Origin: Takakia lepidozioides
Taxonomy: Eukaryota > Streptophyta > Takakiopsida > Takakiales > Takakiaceae
Direction of reading: 5' to 3'
NCBI GenBank assembly: GCA_030704615.1
Contig: CM060733.1
Coordinates: 1,676,001-1,736,000 of the forward strand
Length of the DNA stretch: 60,000 nucleotides
The position numbers and the translations under genes are program-made. Of this stretch, positions 22,501 through 33,434 are shown piece after piece; the stretch's first letter is position 1; the number at the start of each line of letters is the position of its first letter. The notes beneath the pieces are model-generated. The model saw nothing but the letters and a program-made list of their open reading frames with translations. It did no database searches and was not told the origin of the DNA.

Positions 22501-22569
22501 TCCGCTGCACCCACATTTGGCATACATGTCCACCAGGGCAGTGTTCAGAATGACTTCTGGTAATCTGAC

Positions 22570-22678
22570 AGGCATTCACCTTTTTGCCTCGGTTGTCCCA
22601 CCATTGGCTGGGGTCAGAAAAGTATTCACAGCTTCTCCTTAATTCTGCTACCTGTTTTTGGATATTTTTTGTTGTCAC
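22570..22678 (-). pseudogene. OSB-like PDF-motif exon fragment
   Basis: The minus-strand peptide EYFSDPSQWWDNRGKKVNA matches the start of the PDF motif of plant organellar single-stranded-DNA-binding (OSB) proteins as I know it. It reads directly into PPR-type sequence (a [11 protein letters not shown]-like segment in a neighbouring frame). A closely related piece is at 44036-44130. Confidence 0.6.
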
Positions 22679-22904
22679 ATTGGCAGTATCGTGTCAAGAG
22701 TCACTCCAAACTAGATTCACTCAACCAACTAACTTGAAGAATTCAACATGAAAATTTAGGGTTTACATGTGGGTCTTATCCAATCAAGGTACATTCAAGT
22801 TAATATCTAAGTGGGGAGGATTATCTGCTTCATGTAGGTATTATCTAGTGGAGGTATATCATGATCTTACTCATTTCTGGCACCAATGCGTGGTCTCTCC
22901 CTTA

Positions 22905-23760
22905 TAGGGAGGAGCCAACAAATGTGGGACCTGATGTATTAGCGAACACAGTTTCATTGTATTTTCGTACGAATATATTTGTATAAAACAAATATGGAAT
23001 GGTGAGATCTTTGGGTGGCTGTCGGTAACAAATTGAATTTATGAATTGTATATCTTCTATAGTTTGTACTGATGTACGGAATCTATTCAGAGTTTCTATG
23101 AAAGGCATATCAGATTGTCTCATAACTTTGTTTAGTTCATAGCATTGGGCATTTGTTTGCCAAAAAATTGGTGCTAATGCTTTAACATTGTCATTTACGT
23201 TTACAAAGATCCAACTATCTTTCACATGGGGTGCTTGATAATAATCGTCTGTCATGATCAGATCAAGATTACCAAAGAATTTATTTTGTAAATGTTTTAT
23301 GGACCTTAGTCGATTGTCTAACGTTTAACATTCTAGCACCAACAAGAGATATTTCATCTATCACAACAAGTTGTAATTGTTCATATCGACATGTAAGTCT
23401 ATTTAATGAGTCTGATGATAGGTTGGCAAATTTGATAATGATTGTTGAACAGGTATGTTTAATGCGGAATGTATAGTCAAACCATCCATATTGAATACAG
23501 CTTTACCTGTGGATGCCATGAGCAGAGCTTTGGTTTTCGTTAGGTCTAAGGATATATCTTTGTTGTATCACAATGAGCCTTGAATTATAAGTTTTAATGT
23601 AAAAGTTTTACCAGTTTCACCCGCAATGAGAAACAAGCAAATTGGTGAATCACGGTACAATTTTCCTATGCATAATATCATCAAAGATTAGTCTTTGTTC
23701 TTCATTTAATTGTCTAACTAAACTCCGATATTCATATTCGTCCATCATCATGGAATAGTC
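22905..23760 (-). pseudogene. PIF1-type helicase domain of the Helentron
   Basis: The helicase would unwind donor DNA during rolling-circle transposition. A Walker A-like loop (AGETGKTFTLKL, one residue shorter than usual) is at about 23590-23640. Walker B (VVIDEISLVGARML) is near 23335-23385 in another frame. Downstream, IMTDDYYQAPHVKDSWIFV and NKVMRQ blocks follow in the frame 22902-23255. The C-terminal helicase motifs beyond 22905 are missing. Confidence 0.85.
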
Positions 23761-24839
23761 GGTTTTTGTGAAAATGTCATCTTCCGACGTTTGTGACTTT
23801 TATTATTTAATCCAGTGGTTGATTGAATTACAAAATCGGATCGTAAATCATATTGTTCAATATTGATTGTGTTTGTAATGGGGATTGAAGCATGTAAATT
23901 ATTCAACTCACAATCCATGTTGTCATTCCGAATATTAGATGTATGCGATGATCTAGGTTTGCTAGATCGTTTAAATCATCTACTTCCTCTATATCTGGAT
24001 GTGACATTTTGTAGCTGAAAATAGATATAATTTTAGAGATTTCATCTTGCACTTGACAATATGCATCATGCCATGTGATATTGGTTTGAAGTTGGGAATT
24101 TTCTGAGTCTCTGAATGGTGAATATAATAGAAGTTGTTCTCTTGACCAATTTTCAATATCTTTATGTTTGTTATAGTTAACAAACCTGATAATTTTGGGT
24201 TTGTGACATTTCGAGATTTTATTTTTTTATTTTAAAAAAGAGGCAAACTCAGCTAATGACAATGATTCATAATGAGTAGCCTGATTAATACATTTATCTA
24301 CGATTGATGAACACATAATATCAGTTGAATCCGGTTCTAGTTGATTCAATGCGGCTTGTGGTTTTAACACAAAAGCACGGTCTTCATAAGGAGAAGTGTT
24401 GATAAATTTAAAAGTTCGAGATGAATGATATAACGGGAAAGAAAGCACAAGATAAGCAACAAGTTGAGCAGACATTTGTTGAGCATTAAAAAAAGTGTTG
24501 CCCAATTTTGAATTCTTATATTTGCATCTGTTTTATCTGCGATGCATTTTTGTATGATAGAATGTAATTCCGATGTTACTGACTTATCTATTTTTGTCAT
24601 ATATGACGTGCAGTATGTTGCAGCTGCATATGGATCCAAGATAAATTGGATATCGGTGTTTGCAAACCACAAATGAGCAGCACGTATACCAAATGCATTG
24701 GTTTTTATGTTTGCCGGAGTTCGTTTTAAGAAAATGTGTGGTTTTGTTAATTTACTCCTTAAGCTTAATATATATGTGCTTTCGTTGAGGTTTAATTTTT
24801 TTAGAAATTCTGAAAATGTTATATCATCATTTGTTTTTA

Positions 24840-26540
24840 AATCTTCAAAGATTGAAATATTTTTTCTATTTGTGTTTGTAGTAGATATTCTTTTGAAAAT
24901 GGAGAATTATCATTCAATTCAAGTGGTTCTAGGATTTTTGTTTCGGGCATAGGAGGTAATGGATAATGAAATCTACAAACAACATGGTTTTTTTTCTTAC
25001 ATGTACGTGTGTGTTGATGTTGTTGGGCATTTTGTAGTGCATTTGGTAATAATGATACATCACAAGAAATATACATATCATCAAATTGTTCAATTTTTTT
25101 GTTGGTGTGTGTTCCATACATAGGCGCATTTTTAATCCATAAAAGTCCATGGTCATGTTCACTACCGCGATTTTGGAATTATGTGACAAAGAAAAAATCA
25201 GAAACGAACCCAAAAAGAGTCTCATCTTTGTCATAAGTTTACGAAATGAAGACATTTTATGATCGTAGTATCTTGCACATGTTATGGGGTCGGTTCGGTT
25301 CAATTGTACTATGTGAGCAGATTGGAGGCTTCCATTTTATTTGGGAGATTTAGTCTTCTAGCATGTAAAGTGTGTAAAGCCTTAATGAGAGGATCCCATA
25401 ATGTTTTAGCAAATGTAAAAGTCACAAAGAATGTTGGAGGACCGAGCTGTCGAATCATTGCAAATAAATTCTTACGCAAGTCTTCTAAGTAATCAGGTGA
25501 AGTGCGCAAGCTTTCCAAATCACGATAGCCTAAGTATGATCTAAAAATTTGATCCAAGTTTGGTTTATTTCGTACTTGAGAAGTTTTTAATGTTCTTCCA
25601 CTTAGTTTCCTTTTTCGTATTCGCACCCAGCCTAAACCTATGACCTATTGGATTGAGACTTTAGCGGCTTTGAAAAAAAAGTTTGAAATATTGGTCGAAA
25701 AATCACCGGATTTGTGGAGCAACTCCTATTGTGCTATTTGTTGATATGAAAACCTTCTAGAAATTAGTCGAGGCTGGCCGTAAAATAACGTTGGAAAGTT
25801 TAGTTCTTCCAAGTGTTTGTCTTTAAATAAACCTAAGGGATGAAAGTGTTGACTTGGAACAACAGAATATACATCATTTTCGTAGTCCATTATTTTTGGA
25901 GCATCTAAAAAATTATGTATCATGGAGTTGGTTGATGTACAATTTCTTTCATCGTTGTCAGATTCGGAATTATCAAATGTTGAATATGAGTTTGATTCTG
26001 AGTGTATATGCAAGGCAAACAAACTTTCCCATTAATTGTGAATAGTAACCTTTAAATCTTTGTACAATGGCGTTTCAATTAAATCTCGTAGAGCGAGCAT
26101 AACCAAGTTTGGATGAATATTTCCCGACATATAAGGTGATTTGTATTCAAGATGTCGCTTGAGGAATAGACCTATTGTTGCTTCATCATATGGTAGACGT
26201 GGTTATGTAGATTGAGTTTGATCCACATTTGCAGGAACATTGAAACACTGCCATGTATTTTACATTGTCCATAACCATGAAGTTTATAAATTTGAGCAAA
26301 AGCAAGACGTGGTGAATAAGACGTTCTTCTAATTGTGGTAGTTTTTGGACTGATGGAATGATTTTATTTCTAGAAATTTTATTTGGTACTTGATACAAAG
26401 GCGGTTTATCTTCATTAATGTTACATAAACAACTGTACATATGTATAATGTTAAGGTAGGGTCTATTTGAATTTGAAAGTATACGGAAAGTTGTTTTGAC
26501 AATTTTTTTGAAAGAAGTTTTAGTTGTTTTAAAAAGCACA
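24840..26540 (-). pseudogene. Helitron-like N-terminal and HUH Rep domain
   Basis: Rep nicks and joins single-stranded DNA. Upstream blocks such as QLEERLI (26200-26540) belong to the region before Rep. FFVTFTFAKTLWDPLI (25309-25626) matches the Helitron_like_N fold, and the metal-binding HUH motif appears as RGSEHDHGLLWIKNAP at about 25111-25170, one frame away from the longest open frame. The catalytic Tyr region further on (SCDVSLLPNALQNAQQHQHT) is damaged. Multiple frameshifts. Confidence 0.83.
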
Positions 26541-26690
26541 ACCTTTCACAATAAAAACAGGGAATTATAGGAACATCTTGAATTTGTTCATTAAGATATC
26601 AATGTAGATTGATTTATGTGCATGTTCATTGGTTGTTTGTCGATCTCATCCGAAGTGCATTCAATATATGGTGATTGAACTTTCTTGTTT

Positions 26691-27325
26691 GTGACAAATT
26701 TACTAGAATATATATATATATATATATATCATGTGATTAATAATTTGTGACATTGTTCTTTTAATATTTGAAAACATGTTAATGAATTTGGATACTTTTA
26801 TAGAATAAGGTAGATTTGGACAAGTTTGTAATAATTCAAAAATTTTGTTGTCATAAAGTGTCCAATCGAATTTTCTTTTCTTTTTTCTTGTGTGGGATTG
26901 GAAGTAATGGTTGGAGAGGAGTGTGACAATTGCATATTAGGAATTTGTTGACTTGTTGGAATGGAAATTGTAATGGGTGGAGATGAAACCTGAGGGACAC
27001 TGATATTTGTGACAAAATTTACTTGAATTTGTAATATATATATATATCATGTGATTAATAATTTGTGACATTGTTCTTTTAATATTTGGAAACATGTTAA
27101 TGAATTTGGATGCTTTTGTAGAATAAGGTAGATTTGGACAAGTTTGTAATAATTCAAAAAAAATTGTTGTCATAAAGTATCCAATCGAAATTTTTTTTTT
27201 TTCTTGTGTGGGATTGGAAGTAATGGTTGGAGAGGAGTGTGACAATTACATATTAGGAATTTGTTGACTTGTTGGAATGGAAATTGTAATGGGTGGAGAT
27301 GAAACCTGAGGGACACCGCTATTTG
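26691..27325. repeat. 318-bp direct tandem duplication inside the Helentron
   Basis: Two adjacent copies (about 26691-27008 and 27009-27325) share order and most bases, beginning gtgacaaa(a)tttact and ending with the gatgaaacctgagggacac block. Each holds an (AT)n run near its start (26705-26733 and 27033-27047). The high identity suggests a duplication later than the decay of the coding frame. Confidence 0.88.
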
Positions 27326-27639
27326 CAACCCGTTTCATTTTTTTAAATGTATTGAATACGGTTTTTAACTTGTTTTTGGGTAATACTTGTATTGCAAAAA
27401 GTGTTGAATAATGAGGCAATAGAATCCAATTGTGAAGTAGAATTATTTCCCAAAAGGTCCATCGATGCAGAGTCTAATTTTTCATTCCAATTGAAACGTA
27501 AATTTGCTTGTGGAGATTGACTAGATGGTTGTTGTGTTGTTGATTCTGAGAGAGATGGAAATTCATCCAAATTAATGATTACTTTATGATCATTTGTTTG
27601 AGAAAAAGGTGGAGACGTAGGTGTATCATTGGCGTACTC

Positions 27640-28080
27640 AATTGGTTCAAAATGTTGAGCATTGTAAGCTATATGTAAGGGGATAGATTGAAAATCCATT
27701 CCACATCGAGACATTGTACGCTTTTGATACTTTATTCCAAATGTAAATTGGCCTTCGTAAATATTCTGCTATCCAAAAAACTGTAGTGAAATCTCCCCAT
27801 AGCCCTCCAATTGTAGCACTTTGTGACATTTTTGTCACATATTCATGTTCATTTAAGACTGCACCTTGAGTAAATCAAACAAAAAATCTGGATTCAATTC
27901 TCGAATGCGACATTGTTGGGCTTTTCTTTATTTAATAATATTGACTTAAATATGTCATACTGTTTTGCCTCAATTGAAAAGACGACAATTCATTATGTAA
28001 TAGATAACAAATAGAATCAAATAGACAATTGCCTACTTCATATTTATATGTTGAAACGAGACGAAGTCCGGATGAATGTA
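27640..28080 (-). pseudogene. OTU-like cysteine protease domain of the Helentron
   Basis: The minus strand shows the catalytic-Cys block EVGNCLFDSICYLLHNEL (about 28000-28060) and, after a frame change, SATIGGLWGDFTTVFWIAEY, LRRPIYIWNKVSK and, further on, the SIPLHIAYNAQHFEPIE block (27660-27838), which carries the His in OTU domains. OTU domains are deubiquitinating proteases. Their role in Helentrons is unknown. Confidence 0.8.
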
Positions 28081-28571
28081 AGACATGGTCAAATGAAGAA
28101 TGAAGAAGAAGATATTATGTAATTGTGTCCATTATTATGAATGTTAATTAAATAGATGTAAGAACTAGATTTAAATTTAAAAACTAGATTTGAAAACTGG
28201 ATACTAGACTGAGAACTGAAATATTGCCCAGTCACCAATTAAAAAATGATTGCAAATATGAACTGTATTTGTCAATAAAGATCGCATAATAGAAACTGCT
28301 TACATATAAACCGCTTAGAATATCATTGTTGAAAACTGATCACATATGATGATGTGAAAATCACCATGTACAAAGAACCTGATTTCCGTATGAAAACTAG
28401 ATGTAATACGAAACCTTTCTTTGTACCTTGAAAACAACAATGGGAAAAATACTATAGTAAGGGCTAGAAAATTGTAATATAAAAGTTTTTCACATCACAA
28501 GCTGCTTATCTCAAAGAGAAGACAACAACAAAGATGATGCACTAAATATTATTTTCAAACACACCAAGTGT
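28081..28571. other. AT-rich spacer, no gene seen
   Basis: Contains several copies of the words AAAACTAGAT and GAAAACTG between 28160 and 28430 but no supported reading frame. Confidence 0.4.
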
Positions 28572-29866
28572 TCAGGAGGTTTTCTGATTGGAAACTGATT
28601 CCAGATCATCAAAGTGAAGTTTGCGTTTCACACTGTGTTGCACATCATCAGATGGTTCTGATTTCGATGGACCAGGACGAACTGTCAAAGGGGTTACACT
28701 CAAATCCACAGGAAATTCCGTTTTAGGGATTGATTGTTGAATGTCCTCTTGAAAACCAACAAGGGCAGATGTGGGGTCCAATTGAAATTTACCACGAAGA
28801 CGAATTGTGTTGAGGAGCTGAACCTGTTTTGGACGAGAGAAATTGAGGAATTCAGATTCTGCCATATGCATGATTGTTTCGAGCCATTTGCCCTCAATGG
28901 TCAGCAACACAAGTTCAGCGTCGGTTGCAATGGAGGCACAGAGAAAACCTGACTTGTCCATTGTTTTCAAACGACAGTCGTTACAATGAACATCGCCAGT
29001 CGGAGAGATGGTGATATCTGATACACGACAGTGCTCACATACTTTCTGAAATGGAGAAGCAGCATGGCTGAGTATGGACAGCACCCCGATTACCTGGAAA
29101 AATCCCGGATTACATTATTTTAGAATAAGGTACAGATTAACTAAAATTGATAGCAAAAAAATTCAATACAAGTCAAAGTAAGATATAATGACTTACCTCT
29201 CTTACTGCGGGCTGAGTACTGGTAAATTTGTTGTGCAGATGAAGAAGACGAGCTCGTTCGCTTTCATCAACATCCCTGCTGAAAAATTGTGTGGGGCTGT
29301 TCTTAAATGTCGATCTCCTTTGGACGTTGTTGCAACATTCTTGATTAAGACCATAACATATTGGCCAGCATTGTATGCTTCCACCATTTGATCATAATTT
29401 GTTTTGAAATTCCTCCCCATGACAAGAACATCTTGGTCAAATTCTCCCTCTCCATCTGCAATCATTAGTTAATTTTCACCCTTCGTATCTTGTCATCCCC
29501 CCTTACTGCAGTACCAATGACAGCAAGGGTGGACATGCCCAACTCTGAAGAGAGGCTCGGAACTCTCTTATGGAATCCGTGTGGAAAAACATGGGAACCA
29601 ACTCAGGTTCAAAGGCAGGAATTGAAGACACGGTTGTGATCGACTCAACTATTATGACGACATACATGTCGTCTTTCTCAAAACCTCTTTTGGATTTTGA
29701 GTCCATCCCAAAATTTTCCACCCTCACATACATTCCTTTTTGCAAAGACTACTCATGCATTTCTATAAAATGCGACTTCACTCTCAAAGTGACTGTGGTC
29801 AAGGCTGTCTTTGTAGCAAATCATAGTGCAAGTAAGCATAACCTGGATCTTCCATGGTCTTGTTGA
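28572..29866 (-). pseudogene. RPA1-like single-stranded-DNA-binding protein, degenerate
   Basis: Three coding blocks in order on the minus strand. 29503-29745 has an OB-fold-like start (GMYVRVENFGMDSKSKRGFE). 29197-29465 ends, after a one-base frameshift, in STFKNSPTQFF, DVDESERARLL and TQPAVRE. 28572-29093 starts VIGVLSI and holds a zinc ribbon (CEHCRVSDITISPTGDVHC, then CRL). A canonical intron joins the last two (GT at 29196-29195, AG at 29095-29094; phase 0 on both sides). RPA large-subunit-like proteins often ride with plant Helitrons, and this one lies just upstream of the Helentron on the same strand. It could instead be a separate host-derived pseudogene. Confidence 0.68.
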
Positions 29867-30240
29867 CAATCCGCTCAAAGGTGCCATATCTGTTCAGCAC
29901 CTTCGCCAAATGTAGCTATGGAATCCGTTTTGGAGCGCTTCTGGATGACCTCAAGAAAATGCCTTTGGAAGAATGAGACCGCCCCATGTGTGCCTTAACT
30001 GTGCCACTCCACAGGTTACTTAGTGCGCCACCTACTTTACGAGCAGGTCATGGAGAAAGACGACAAGATGTTGCAGAAGACGAGAGCAAAAACGAAGAAG
30101 ATGAACTCGAAAATTAATGCAAAACCCTAAACAATCCTGAAGAATCTTAAGGCAATGTGGAAATTGTACACATTGCATCCTCCTCCGCGGCCACCCTATC
30201 ATCCCCCTCACAGGCCACCTTCTTCATTTGTTGTGAATTT
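29867..30240. other. No clear gene; possible RPA-like 5' part
   Basis: The minus strand of 29870-30000 continues with peptide-like pieces (LAKVLNRYGTFERIVNKTM) that may be the start of the RPA-like gene, with stops. Nothing else is recognised. Confidence 0.35.
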
Positions 30241-30360
30241 CTTCATCCAAATTCATGACCTGTTGAAAAATATATGTGCTTCGTGGCATAAAGGTTTGAA
30301 CCCAGCACCCACCGGAGGATCAAGCAACATTCTTACCACCAAGCTATACCTGCTATCTTG
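30241..30360 (-). repeat. tRNA-derived SINE head, copy 1
   Basis: The minus strand carries an internal RNA polymerase III promoter: an A-box-like TAGCTTGGTGGTAAGA (30331-30346) and a B-box GGTTCAAACC (30293-30302) at tRNA-like spacing. It has no cloverleaf of a working tRNA that I can draw. A related copy is at 49321-49415. Confidence 0.65.
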
Positions 30361-31175
30361 AAAGCAAATGTGACTATAATGTATATTAGGGCTTTGCGTT
30401 GCTCCGCACTACTAGCGACGAATTCTGAAAACTACGTTCAATTTTCACACAAAAAGGGGTGGGTCATCCGCATGGTTTTATATACAAACATCCAGTATTT
30501 CATTGTTTTTCGGAAGAAAAATGGCGGAGTGTTGCCGAAGCTATCATGTCAAAACAGCAATGCAGCTCAAGTAGTTACCCCCAACCTTGAACTCCAACAC
30601 GCACAAACCGATGTTATAGTGTGAGGGAGTCAAGCCGCATCAATCAATAACAACATCCTTACAATCACTATATGAACTTTCAAGCAGCCACCATGGGATT
30701 GGATCTTGGTGGGTTAAAGGCTAACTTTTGACAATATTCATGCAAGTTCGTCAAGGGCTCCATCCAAAGCCACACCACGAGAAACAAACGAACATGTCCA
30801 AATTTAAGATGTTGAACAAACTTGTGCACAGGGCTGCCCCTCTCATCAAGCTCATTAAAATTCGTATTCACTTCCATCTTCAAGCTTTGGAGAAGCTCCA
30901 CCACCAAAACCCAGAATTAGGAAAGCACTCTGATTTCCATCCACTGTCACCAAAATCAATAAAAAATCAGCCCTTCAGTCAAGTGCAATTATGGGCTGAC
31001 TTCCCACCTATGCCAAGTAGACCGCACTTTCATTTCTTGTGGATTTATGCCACAGGAATTGCACTCAACAGTACATCATGGTCAATACTCTCAGGAAATG
31101 GTGGATGGTCTGAGTAGCTACGTCACAGATCAATGAATGAAGCAAGACACTCGCATCTTCCAAGAAGACATCTTT
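30361..31175. other. No gene recognised
   Basis: Short frames only. It is the 3' flank of the split PPR-DYW gene that begins at 31176 on the minus strand. Confidence 0.4.
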
Positions 31176-31533
31176 TCACCAGTAATCACCACAAGAACAA
31201 ATCCCATCTTCAAAGTGGTGAAAGCGGTTAGCGTCTCATACAACAATTTCTCGGTCTACAATCTTTGAGATAAATTTGGTGGAGGTGTGGCAGTCACCAC
31301 ACACTCGAAGATTCTTGATGAGACAGAGAGGCGTCCTAGGGGTCATGCTGATCAGCCCAAAACCAATGGCCAGCTTCTCACTGTGGTGGCAAAGAGAGAA
31401 TTCATTTTCCGCCTCCCCACATCATGCAATACAAAGCGCCAGTCAGGCACATACCTCGTCTCCTTCATTTGCCCAGACAATCTTCTCAGCTCAGCATGGA
31501 TTTCCTTAATTCTGGGATGCAACTTGTCATCTA
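31176..31533 (-). pseudogene. PPR-DYW gene F, C-terminal DYW domain (split from 41798-43681)
   Basis: The minus strand reads the whole DYW deaminase-like domain: DKLHPRIKEIHAELRRL, then [15 protein letters not shown] (zinc HxE), [19 protein letters not shown] (CxxCH) and the closing FEDGICSCGDYW with stop at 31176-31178. DYW domains catalyse organellar C-to-U RNA editing. There is a frameshift near 31440 and an in-frame TGA replacing the usual Arg codon before DANRFHHF. The upstream half of the gene continues at 41798 beyond element E: residues run VHTFVVD from the far side into DKLHPRI here. Confidence 0.93.
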
Positions 31534-31749
31534 TGTCAAGTTATTTTACCACGCGTTGTTATCTTCACGGCAGATCGCGGTGGGCTCATCTTTCTCGAGT
31601 TGAGCCTCACCGCGTCTAGCTATGGCGCCGTAGTGTGGATTCCCCATGGCGTGGGGTGCACTTGGCTCGACTTAATATATGAGTGTTTTCATGTGCAAGT
31701 GTGTGAGTTTGAGAGAGCTTGTATGCTTGTATCATTCTTTTCCTTATCA
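31534..31749 (+). repeat. Left LTR of element E, lacking most of U3
   Basis: Starts TGTCAAGTTATTTTAC right after the target duplication and ends CCTTATCA. It matches 41195-41510 except for a loss of about 100 bp that removes the TATA region. The first 228 bases of the full LTR (40967-41194) are absent here. Confidence 0.85.
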
Positions 31750-31765
31750 CTCGAGAAAGATGAGC
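31750..31765 (+). other. Self-priming primer binding site
   Basis: CTCGAGAAAGATGAGC lies directly after the left LTR and is a perfect 16/16 reverse complement of GCTCATCTTTCTCGAG inside the LTR (31584-31599 and 41343-41358). No tRNA complement is visible here. Tf1 and related elements prime from their own folded-back 5' RNA end in this arrangement. Confidence 0.8.
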
Positions 31766-33434
31766 TCGAGTCTGTGAGTGCCAGGTTCGAGTTGTTTTGT
31801 AGCACTTGTGTTTTCATGAAAAACGGTTCAGCCTAGAGTGTAGGGATCCGTGCATGAGCCTATCCAAAGTGGATAGAGTGCAAAGACGAACAAATTGCAG
31901 GTTTGCAATGGATAGAGAGGCGGGTAGCCTATGTTGAAGAGCGGCGTTGCATAGCTCAACGCTATGACAACCAAGTTTGGGCTTCTAGTGTGAAGCGGAG
32001 GAGATGCTGGCCACGAATGGGCGAACTGGTGGTCGTCTTCTTCAGCTGCAGGCCGAGTTAAGGAGCTACAGAAATGTGGGCTGCGCATGGACATCTAGCA
32101 TGTTGTAGGTTGGAGATGACATGATGAGCTCCAGGTATTTCTGCTCGAAACTAGTTGTTGCGGGTAGATGAGGAGCAGCCAAATGGTGGAGCTGCGAGGG
32201 ATGCATCGCAGCCCGTTGGGAGCTTCAGCTCCAAGCTCATAAAGAGGTATGAATGAAGAGAGGGGCTGGTCCCTCTTGTGTGCAAATCAGTGCACTTGTG
32301 AAACATGTGCTGAGTTGGAGTTTCAATCTGAAACTTCAGTGTAAGGGCTCTTGGAGTGGCAAGAGCGGGGCTGGAAGGGCAGCAACGAGGCGTCCTAGAG
32401 CCAAGGGAGATGCATGAGAAGTGCAGGTGCACCAAGTTTGTAAATGTGTGTATTTTCAGATTTGTTTTTGTGAGCTTCATGAAGAAAAGGGAGCTTGTTG
32501 GGCAGCATATAGCTTGCTTGTTGAGTTGGAGGCACTTCTAGTGGGCCGTGAGAGCTCAGGAGTGCAGGGCGACGGGGCTGATGGCTTTGCAGAAGCCATA
32601 GCTCGTCGGCAGCAGTGCAGGAGCAAACCCCAGCTCGGGGAGAGCTCGGGAACGCGTGGGAACGCCTCGAGAACGCATGGGAACTCCTTGGGAGTTCCAG
32701 GGAACGCAGGGAATAGTGGCCGTGATGGGCCGTTGGGGCAGTATCACGAGATACCACGAGCCCAGGTCGTGATGGTTGACCGTGACCGTTGGAAGTCGTG
32801 GTGTGGACACAACGGGTGGGCACGGTGACCATATCGTGGGGATGGCGGGCCGTGAAGGCTCGTGGGAGTGGTACCACGGGGTATCACTGGGCAGCCCGTG
32901 GCCAACGAGTGCCTAGGGTGGGCCGTGAGGAGTAGTGGCGGTTAGAGCCACGGAAGGCCGCGAACAGGCAGAGAAAAAATAAAAAAAATAAAAAAAATAA
33001 AAAAATAAAAATCTTTTTTCACTCGTTTCGTGAGAGATTTTTGGTGTGGGGGAGTTGTTGTTTTCATTCTTGTGTTTGGATCCCCTCCACACCTGCATGC
33101 TTGATTATGCGCCATGCTAGTTTTGTGTGGGCACTTGATTTTATAGGTGGTGGACTCGGGCTTGATCGCCGATCCCACCCTAGAGCATGCTGTCGATGGT
33201 GAGGCTGGGTTGATGACCAGTCAGACCATCTTTGTTTCTCCTATGGTGAGGTTGGAGGTGATGACCAGCCAACCATAGGAGTGCCTGCGGTGGATGCAGG
33301 TGCAGGTGCAGGCTATGTTAGGAACCTAGTATTCCAGACCATAAGCCGCATCAGGTTCTCTACCCGGTTACCTTGTGGAGAGGGGGTTAGAGACAGGTTC
33401 ATGACCGGTTGAGTGTCAGTTTGTCAGCACGGAG
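31766..33434 (+). other. Long 5' leader of element E
   Basis: 1.7 kb before gag with no recognised domain. It holds a cluster of GGGAACGC/GGGAACTC words (32640-32716), a stretch rich in CGTGG/CCGTGA words (32720-32950), an A-rich tract of AAAAAAAT units (32972-33018) and an open frame of 135 codons (32421-32828) of unknown meaning. Confidence 0.55.

Larger units (their letters stand above)
22905..28080 (-). mobile_element. Decayed Helentron (rolling-circle transposon)
   Basis: One minus-strand series of domains in the order OTU protease, Helitron N-terminal region, HUH Rep endonuclease and PIF1-type helicase, spread over about 5.2 kb with many frameshifts. An OTU domain before Rep-helicase is typical of the Helentron/Helitron2 branch rather than of common plant Helitrons (family knowledge). 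I could not find its ends with confidence. The region is much more AT-rich than the chromoviruses. Confidence 0.82.

Noticed and set aside
22388-22678. 96-codon minus-strand frame as a real small gene
   Set aside because: It joins an OSB-like piece to out-of-frame PPR sequence; the PPR signal lies in other frames, so the frame is a by-product of decay.
30293-30346. A functional tRNA gene on the minus strand
   Set aside because: A and B boxes are present but no acceptor stem or anticodon arm can be formed; a diverged second copy indicates a SINE.
31176-31533. In-frame TGA in the DYW domain being corrected by U-to-C editing
   Set aside because: That editing acts on organellar transcripts; this is nuclear and there are also frameshifts and a 10-kb insertion.
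32421-32828. 135-codon frame in the leader of element E as a real gene
   Set aside because: Composition follows the local repeat words and there is no recognisable domain; kept only as a note in the leader entry.
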